A stretch of 64,000 bases of DNA from Bromus sterilis (Eukaryota; Streptophyta; Magnoliopsida; Poales; Poaceae). Where the stretch lies: NCBI GenBank assembly GCA_950022295.1, contig OX465599.1, positions 4,030,001 to 4,094,000 on the forward strand, written 5' to 3'. This document shows, piece by piece, positions 56,695-64,000 of this stretch; position 1 is the stretch's first letter, and every line of letters begins with the position of its first letter. A program made the position numbers and the translations under genes. Below the pieces are notes generated by a model, which did not search any database, was not told the DNA's origin, and saw only the letters and a program-made list of their open reading frames with translations.

Positions 56695-57696
56695 ATGTTT
56701 GAATTCCAATGGAGGTGCCTGCCTTATTTTCGTTTTGAACCTTGGCTAGTATGCCATGAAAACAGTCCGTAGTTTGCATCAGACTGTCAGGGACAGTTTC
56801 TCATAGTATGTATTCATCAGCTTTTCTTCCTTTGACATGTAAGATTTTGAGACTTCCAAGTGACTTGCCACTGGTATTAGTTTCTATATGACGCCATTTG
56901 CAATGAAACCGCAAAACGGATGGCGTGTCAGCAACAAAGACTTTTAGAGGCTTCAGTATTGGTAATTCAAAAAACATACTCCCTCCGATCCATAATAAGT
57001 GTCGCTCATTTTATACTAAATGAGCGAGTATCTATGAATGAGCTTTTGAAAAAGAGCATGAACCTAATCCTCCAGTGCTATACACAACAACAACAACAAC
57101 TACAACAACAAAGCCTTACAGTTTCAAACAAGTTGAGGTAGGCTAGAATTAAGGTTAAAACTCATAACATATCAAAATGGAGGGTTACGTCTCAACAAGT
57201 GTTCTTCTGGTTTCATCTCCGTAAGAGTGGCTAAGTTTTTATGTCGGCTCTTACCCGGGCTTGGGATTGGCACTACAATGGCAGGATGTATCTGTATTCT
57301 ACAGTGGCTTGTGTACATACACATGTGAGCTAAATGAAGTACTGTACGTTGTAACGACTGCAGAATAAACCAAGTACAAAAGCTCCAGCTCTAAAGAAAC
57401 TATAGTTCGTTTGTCGGTTGGCTGCTAGTTGTCTTAGGCAGCAGCTCCGTTGGAATGGTACTGAAGAGCAAGATGAAATATATAAATCATTCGGAATACT
57501 CGATCAGTATCTAAATCATTCGGAATACTCGATCAGTATCTTACAAGCGGTTTTATTCGGTACAACAAAATGCTGCTCGATCGAGAATTCAGCTAAGAAA
57601 AACATGCAGCAGAAAGGAAAATAACACTTATTTAAGACTGTATAAGACGTAGAGGAGCAGCAGCAGTTACTAATCAATCAAGGTGCGCACACCTCA
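56695..57696 (-). repeat. NLR3 3' flank duplicon, part 2 (pair with 6397-7323)
   Basis: It is collinear with the NLR1 3' flank up to the stop codon, including the SINE-like tail, with a Stowaway insertion and a 27-bp duplication of CATTCGGAATACTCGATCAGTATCT at about 57488-57540. Confidence 0.9.
56979..57028. mobile_element. Internally deleted Stowaway MITE, 50 bp
   Basis: CTCCCTCCGATCCATAATAAG to AAATGAGCGAG, flanked by TA at 56977-56978 and 57029-57030. CGCTCATTT and AAATGAGCG form a hairpin. NLR1 flank has the empty site ACATATCTATGAATG near 6676. Confidence 0.85.
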
Positions 57697-60600
57697 CTAA
57701 TCCCAGTCCGCTACAACTTTGATCTGTTTGGAGTCGGATAGAGTCTTGAGCTGCTCCACTGCACTTTCCATTGATGTGTTGCCTTCCTCGCCATAGAGTT
57801 TGACCTCTTTGAGGTTCTCCAAGTTCTCGAAACCGACAATGCTCATCTCCTTCATGCCATGAAAGCTCAGCAAAAGCGTCTCGAGCTTTGTCATTGATCC
57901 TTCCTTGAATGTGAGCACGGTTGAACATTCGGTCAGATCCAAAATCCTCAGCACCGGGAAGCTGTTGTGTTCGGGGGGTGCAACCACTTCTGCCTCTTTG
58001 AAGTTAATTTTGTACAGTTCGACGCTCTGCAGGTTGGGCAACTTACACAAGACACCAAATAACTGGTCGCCGGCAATCTCTGTAAGTCCAATTTGAAACT
58101 CTGTGAGGTGTTGGAGTAATGAGATCCATTCTGGCAGTCGGCTGATGCGCCCCAACAACCAAAGGCGTTTGAGGAGTGGTGGCGGCGTCGAGACATCAAT
58201 GAGAAACTCCAAACTGCCTCCACTCCCATAGTAATACAGCTCGAGCGACTGGAGAGTGTTTGTCTTGCTTAGGGACGTGGCAAGCTTAGGCAAAGACTCC
58301 TGTATGAACTGCAATTGTGGCAGCTCGATTTTGATACGTAGAAACTGCAATTGTGGCAGCTCGCCGATCTCTTGGGTAACCCATGGAACATCGTCACCAC
58401 CGAGAACTCCCATGTCCACCTCGCGCAGCGCCTTCATGTTCTCTAGCCCCCGTGGCAGAATCCAGTCATTGCAATTTAGGCGCTCTAGTTTGCTCAGCTT
58501 TGTCACAGTTTGCGGCAGATTCATGATGCCTGTGTATCTTACATCAAGAGTCTCCAAGTGCTCTAGATTGCCAACTTTACGAGGCATTACTGTGATGTTT
58601 GTACCTCTCAAGCTCAAGAACCTGAGAAGATACAGCCGGCAGACATCTCTCATGTGCTTGTCTTTCACGGCCATGCAATATTCCAGGTCAAGTACCCTCA
58701 ACAATTTGAACTCACCTAGACGATCCAGCAGCTTGCTGATGCCATCATTGCACTGGAATGTGGTCAGTGACCGGACATGTTGTAACTTCATTGCCTCAAA
58801 GCCATGCCTCGCATGATGCTGCTCAACTTTTTTGGGCCTCTGCTCATCATGGTCGTTATCATGGATGGAGAGGCGCCGAATCTTGCCATGCTCATGCGAC
58901 ATTCCTCCATATTGCCGCCCTACCAAGCTAACAAAGTTACACTCCTCAGATTTGGACACCATGACCTCAAGGATCATGTCATGAACCCGGCACCCCTCCT
59001 CCTGTCCATATGTCTTGTCTAATTGAATCATGTTCCTACTTACCAACTCATCGAAGTATTCTTCTGCAACCTCCAAGAAAGTCAACCCCCGCTTCTCAGT
59101 GACCAAGCCTTCAGCAATCCACCTATATAGCAGCCTAACCTTGGTAATCACATAATCCTCAGGGAAAATGCTCAGATACACCATGCAAGTCTTGAGATGA
59201 TGAGGCAGGTAATCAAAGCTGAGTGTAATCAACTGCCTCATTCCCTCGAGGGTAGGGTGGCTCTCCAACTGAGAACCAATTGATCTAGAAACTCTTTCCC
59301 ACATCATTATGCCCTCGGTAGAAGTATAGCTTGCCAGAAGGCTCGCGATGCTAATGATGGCCAACGGCATCCCACCACATTTTTTCAAAATAGTGTCCAT
59401 GTATGTTTTCAGTTCATTGGGGCAACCAGCCATGGAGCCAAATACTCTCTTCATGAACAATTCCCCACTATCCTTTTGTTCAAGGGGCTTCATATGATGG
59501 ACAAAGTAGACACTAGATGCCTTGGCCACCGCCTCTATCCTAGTTGTCACAATGATTGTACTGCAGCAATTATTTTCTGGCAATCTGATGCGGATAGCTT
59601 CCCAGGCCGGTAGGCTCCATACATCATCGATCACAACGAGATACCTAGTTTAATTGGACATATACATGCTTGGAGTTAGAAAATTATGTACATGCAAAAC
59701 TAGAATTATAGATAGTTGTTCAAAATGAAATACCAACAACATTTACAGCAAACTAAGTATAGTTTGTTTGTTTTTCACAGAATTTTTTTTTTGGTTTCTT
59801 TGCAAATGGCAGTTTAAGATTTTTTGTCTATGTTCTTCAATAGTGTACTGAAATGTTAATTTTTCTTTGAAGATGAGGAAACCAAGGGCAGTGATTCTTC
59901 AGATTTCAATGGAAAAACATTGTGAAGAAGTCATGAAAAATAGCTGATGGGGAGCATTTTTTATGACAATTGAAAATTCGTAGACAAAGAACAAAAAAAA
60001 AAACTACTGAAACTTTCCAATCTTTTTCAACCTAACCCTCACCGTCGGTCCCCGGCCATTCCACTAATCCTCGCCTTCTTCTCCGGCTCCGGTGACCCCC
60101 CCCCCCCCCCCCCCCATCCCCCTGAACCCGGCATCCGAGCTTTGCGCGCACCTCCCCTTGTCCACAAAATCGACTTACGCAAATTTTGATTTGAAGCAAG
60201 TTACAAGTAGCCCACTCGTATATTTACAATAAAGAATTGGTATTGAGCAGAGTTAAAAAACTATTTGGGACGGTACGGTAGTCGATACCTTTTCTGATTG
60301 AGGAGCTCCTTGAGTTTTATGGACAGCTCTTCCACCGTTGTTGCCGGGTTGGCTTGATCATCGTCTGGTTTTTTCTTGAGGATCTGCTGGAGCAGTCGTG
60401 CCAGCAGTCCCTGCATGTCCTTCTGGACATCGAATGCTTGTGACACGGACACCTGCGCCTGGCAGGGGAAGTCGGCGTCTAGCTGCCGACACAACTCCAT
60501 GGCCAGGGTTGTCTTCCCCAGCCCTCCGAACCCCACAATGGAGAACGCCTTGAGACTCTTGTCATCCTTGACCTCCTTGATCTTGTCGGCCAGGTGTTTG

Positions 60601-61229
60601 GCCTGTTCCGTGATGCCGACAAACTGATCAGGGTTGTCGGCACGGCGAAGGGAATTCGCGGAGATAGACGCCCCCGAGACAGGGGCCAAGAAGGCAGCTC
60701 TTGGCAGTGTTGCCCGGTCGATGCCGTAGCGAGCGCGGCGCTAGCTGACCATGGTGGTACGGGCAAGGAGGTCCTTGATGTCAGAGGCGACGGCGCGCTG
60801 CAGCACGAGCTTCTCATACGGGTACCTGGCCGTCCGCCTGGCGTGGGCAACCAGGTACCTGCCCCAGTAGGAGGTGCCTCGTGACCCTCGTCTAACCAAC
60901 CGGCCAACCAAGGTGGTGGAAGTGGAACTGGAAGAATCATCTGCCGGCGGTGACGGGCGTGGGACGGGGCGGCGGACCATGCGGAGTGAGTAGTTGTCGA
61001 CGCAGTCCTGGGCGTCGTAGGCGAGGTCGTGCACCTGCTTCTCCCACTCCCGGACGAGGTGGTCGACGGAGCCCTGCTCCGCCTCGGAGATGACGCGGAG
61101 CAGGGCGTTCATGGTGGCCAGCTCGTCGCGCAGGTGGACGACCTTGTCGCCGACGCCGTGGATCTCCTGGAGCTCCTCCAGCAGGACCTGGCCGAACGTG
61201 CTCACCACGGACATTGCCGCGCTCTGCAT
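57697..61229 (-). pseudogene. NLR3: CC-NB-LRR resistance gene with premature stop between CC and NB domains
   Basis: Exon 1 is 61229-60289 and exon 2 is 59644-57697, spliced in phase 2 (GTATCG donor, ACTAG acceptor) to give YLVVIDDVW. The protein begins MQSAAMSVVST, with a coiled coil, EDVID-type YDAQDCVD, P-loop GFGGLGKTT, RNBS-B, CGGMPLA, CMVYLSIFPED, VHD and LRRs ending VVADWD. An in-frame TAG at 60743-60741 (codon 163) stands where NLR2 has GAG (SERRARYG). Otherwise the frame is open over 962 residues. Exon 1 and the NB part look closer to NLR2, the LRR middle closer to NLR1. The LRR also contains a local copied segment (58307-58363). It could still yield a fragment from a downstream ATG (60689). 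Confidence 0.9.
59645..60288 (-). other. NLR3 intron (644 bp) with GC-rich insert and C20 run
   Basis: It is similar to the NLR2 intron at both ends. At about 60031-60165 a GC-rich segment including 20 consecutive C (60096-60115) replaces the AT-rich sequence seen in NLR2. Confidence 0.75.
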
Positions 61230-61335
61230 TCTCGCTCGATGATTGCTTGCTCGCTCTTGGTTGGTGTTGGTTGGAGGAGAAAGAACGCAAATGACAAATG
61301 CTCGTCTCACTGTCACGCGGGCAAACCCGTCTTCT

Positions 61336-61348
61336 CTCTTTATTATCT
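61336..61348 (-). promoter_or_regulatory. TATA-like box of NLR3
   Basis: Minus strand GAAGATAATAAAGAG lies about 110 bp upstream of the NLR3 ATG. Weak match. Confidence 0.3.
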
Positions 61349-62036
61349 TCAACTCCGCGGCTCCCTTGGGTTGAGTGACTCAGCCGTTTACGTTTCCAAC
61401 CATTGCTTGCCATCAATAATTGATGTACGTCGTTGCAAACATTCTTGGTCTGGCAGGGTTACTACCACTAGTACAAGAAAGGAATAGAATCAATATTACA
61501 TGTTTCCACTCTCTATTAAAGAGAAACGAATCATCCTTATCTACACGCAAAGGAAAGTGAAAAGGAATAAAGCTCCTACCCCTCTCTCTCTCTCAGTTCC
61601 ATATTAGATGTTACTTACAAAACAACGAAAAAATAAAATAGCTCACTATAAAATATAGCAATGTCCTTCTCCAAATGATGCACAAGTTATAGCGTGCTAT
61701 ATTTCAAAACAGCGTTTACGAATTTAACTTCCTCCACCCCCTCCCAGGCCCCCGCCTCGTCTCCCCCGGGGCGACTCGGGTGGTGGCACTTCCCCACCCC
61801 GTGCTTCTCCTTCCCTCGCCGCCGCCCCATGAACCTCGCTGGGCAAAGCCCTCGCAGATCCGGCGGCGGCGGGGCTCTGGTGTCCTTGGGCGACTGTCCT
61901 CGTGTGGGGATCATGTGGCGGCCGACGACTGTTCATGGGATCGTGACCTTTGGGGACCTGCTGGACCCGAGAAGAAAGACACCAGAGGGGACAGTTGTGA
62001 GCAAAATGTCAAGCAAGAGCAATTCAAGGCATGAGG
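61349..62036. other. NLR3 upstream, no firm gene
   Basis: It contains a CT microsatellite near 61581-61596, followed by a lone Stowaway-like end (CAGTTCCATATTAGATG). The plus frame 61694-62071 is GC-rich at first, then gene-like toward its end (TPEGTVVSKMSSKSNS, ending LPPNSES), possibly the relic of a last exon shared with the 41228 duplicon. Confidence 0.4.
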
Positions 62037-63790
62037 TCAAGCGAGAGTTGCCTCCAAACTCTGAATCTTGATAAGATTAAGTGATGCCACTCAAGTGTGG
62101 TGGCGACTAGTAAATATTATTAATTCTTCAGACCAAGTTTATAGGGTCTTTCGTTTATAGGGTCTTGTTGTCTTACAATACCATCAAATTTTTGTTGACA
62201 GATTTTCATCAAGTAACATCATCAGAATAATCATCCACGAGGCTACCAAATTCATTACATCAACGCAAGTATTCTCCTCCGGCCTTACCTACTTCATTTA
62301 TGTGAATGGACTGATTGATTGTTTAAGGGAATAAACCAAAGTTTTAAATAGCCTGCTATAGCCCAGCTATAGCTCCGCTATGGCTGTTTGACCAGGGTGC
62401 CGCTAAATGATGCTCGCCGCTATTCATGTACAATTGTGTGAAAAAGATTTAAAATAGCCGGCTATAGTCTCGCTATAGCCCCGCTATAGCTGTTTTGAAA
62501 GGCCAACGCTATTTGACAAAGCCCGCTATTTAAAACTATGGAATAAACTCAAACTTACCATATGGAGTGAACTATAGCATCTTTCTTACTGCAAAGCCTC
62601 GATACAGGGTGCTATCTATGGTGGGTGTAGTCCAAGAGCAGAAAAAGCATGCACCAAAAAGGCCAGCATCTGAAGAAGAACTCCAATGAGCTGGACCTTC
62701 TGGCTGCACGGCCCCGCTTGAGCCCCTCATCATACACTTCACAGTGGCACCCTGGTGACTGTTGTCACTGAGGGCTCATTTGGTAACCAGGGATCCTCCC
62801 GGGATCCCCCTTCTTTCCCCGGGCGAGAAAAACTCGGGCCGAATCAAACCGAGGAAGCCTACCGAGGCATTTGGTTCCTGGCGCACGGCCTTTCCCTGGC
62901 CTTTCCCCGGTTGAGATTTCCACGCCTCCACCGATCGGGGAGAAAAGCCTCGTCTCGCAACTGAGCGATCCGAGCGAGAGTATTCATCGGAGCGACGCCG
63001 CCCTCTCCCCCCTCCGTCCCTCAGCTCTTACTGCCGGCGCTGTGTCTAAGATCTAGTTACTTCAGTTTTCTTTCCCTGGATTAGAGTTCCCCCATTATCC
63101 TCGTCAACCAAAGGATGATGTAGTTTTTCCACGGGGATTAGTTTTGCGGAAGATAATTTTCACCCGAGGCATCTGTTCCCTGGGAATAGCTCCCCTAGCT
63201 ACCAAATGAAGCCTGAATGGGTCGGCGAGACCTTCGGGGACAACCCTCCCTGAGAAGAAGGAAGAAAGACATGAGGCCAGCTCTAAGCAACATGTCAAGA
63301 AACATCAATTCATACACCCACCCAGTAGGACTGCTAGTGCAATTGCTAGTGACTAATAATTATAGGACATATTCTTTCTGATGATGTTGGAGTAGTATTG
63401 GACATTTGTTGATGCAGTGTTTGTTCTTACTTAGGATTTCATCAAGTGTGTGTGAATATACACCCACCCAGTAGTAGGATCAGATTAGTGAAATGGGGTA
63501 TCATAGCATAGCATGGGAGGGCCGTACTGAGCCAGCGGCAGACTTTACCGGTGGCCGGCACGGAGGAAGAGGGGCAGAGGCAGGCGCGTGGCCGGCCGCA
63601 GATGAGGAGGGGAGAGGGATGGGCGGCGGAGGGGTAGCTATATTAAAACAACTGAACGGGTTTCAATTATTTCAAAACAGTGATTTTAATTATTTCATTT
63701 AAGTTTGATTAATATACTTATGAAAAGATTTTATATTTGACAAAAGTGATTCAAATATTTCCAAAAAATATTTCAATTACCTCCAAAGAG
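62037..63790. repeat. Distal upstream duplicon, copy 2 (pair with 41228-42360)
   Basis: It is collinear with copy 1 and contains additional sequence at 62100-62640, including repeats of GCTATAGC(C/T)CCGCTATAG near 62345-62540, plus a Harbinger-type MITE at 62772-63213. Confidence 0.75.
62772..63213. mobile_element. Harbinger-type MITE, 442 bp
   Basis: The ends GGGCTCATTTGGTAACCAGGG and CCCTAGCTACCAAATGAAGCC are inverted repeats, with TGA duplicated at 62769-62771 and 63214-63216. Copy 1 of the duplicon has the empty site GTTGTAACTGAATGGGTCGG near 41400. It has a GC-rich interior and no coding sequence. Confidence 0.8.
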
Positions 63791-63883
63791 TGGACTTCAA
63801 AATAATGATCTCAGTGTTGTTTATTATTTCAAAATAATGTATGCTCTCTTCTCATCCATAGCCAGCCAAGAAACGGAGAGCTA

Positions 63884-64000
63884 CTCCCTCCGTTTTAAAA
63901 TATTTGACCATAAATTTAACTGACGAGACCGACTGCTATGGAAGCAAAATTTATACCCGTCGCAATCAATCTTGTTGGTTAAATTTATGATCAAAGTTGA
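63884..64000. mobile_element. Stowaway MITE cut by window end
   Basis: After TA, CTCCCTCCGTTTTAAAATATTTGACC begins a Stowaway terminal repeat. The inverse partner would lie beyond 64000. Confidence 0.65.

Noticed and set aside
55954..56772. 272-residue plus-strand Pro/Arg-rich frame
   Set aside because: It is antisense to the LINE 5' region and runs into duplicated NLR flank; no domain.

Overview
The window looks like nuclear DNA of a Triticeae grass (wheat, Aegilops or barley type). Evidence: intron-containing plant CC-NB-LRR genes, Stowaway and Tourist MITEs, CACTA elements with dense subterminal repeats, Helitron termini, Ty1/copia coding remnants with grass-style sequences, and long stretches of nested transposons. 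No bacterial features, tRNA, rRNA or CRISPR array were seen.

The genic content is a cluster of three paralogous NLR resistance genes, all on the minus strand. NLR1 lies at 7324-12472, NLR2 at 30455-34045 and NLR3 at 57697-61229. Each has two exons, split by a phase-2 intron just before the kinase-2 motif. NLR2 is open from start to stop (963 codons). NLR1 and NLR3 each carry one in-frame TAG in exon 1, at different codons, while the rest of the frame and the splice sites are intact. The three copies form a patchy mosaic, and their flanks are segmentally duplicated. The 3' flank of NLR1 (6237-7320) recurs beside NLR3 (52962-57690). The upstream block of NLR1 (13165-14115) recurs upstream of NLR2 (34880-36017). 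The distal upstream block of NLR2 (41228-42360) recurs upstream of NLR3 (62037-63790).

These duplications give paired empty and filled sites, so many insertions can be dated relative to the duplication and their ends fixed to the base. They include three Stowaway MITEs, a Mutator-type MITE, a Harbinger-type MITE, a LINE with a 14-bp target duplication that itself holds a 1790-bp solo LTR, and a 3.6-kb Helitron (16088-19682) carrying what looks like a UBX-domain exon.

Layout: 1-5516 CACTA derivative with a DUF4216-like transposase fragment and tandem repeats; 5517-6480 orphan terminal exon and its 3' region; 7324-12472 NLR1; 12553-20205 duplicated upstream blocks, LINE/LTR fragments and the Helitron; 20205-25400 LINE fragment plus a truncated Ty1/copia element with a gag intron; 25400-30120 AT-rich DNA with MITEs; 30455-34045 NLR2; 34141-37330 its upstream; 38001-40782 Mutator-like element; 41228-42360 duplicon; 42880-49300 Helitron ends, a CACTA end and unassigned DNA; 49370-52956 long-LTR sequence; 52962-57690 NLR3 3' flank with nested LINE and solo LTR; 57697-61229 NLR3; 61230-64000 its upstream.

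I did not find a clearly novel multi-gene system. The most interesting signals are the recurrent exon-1 nonsense and mosaic structure of the NLR family, the MITE-borne WRKY-type motifs in front of the only intact NLR, and several transposons with unusual internal structure.
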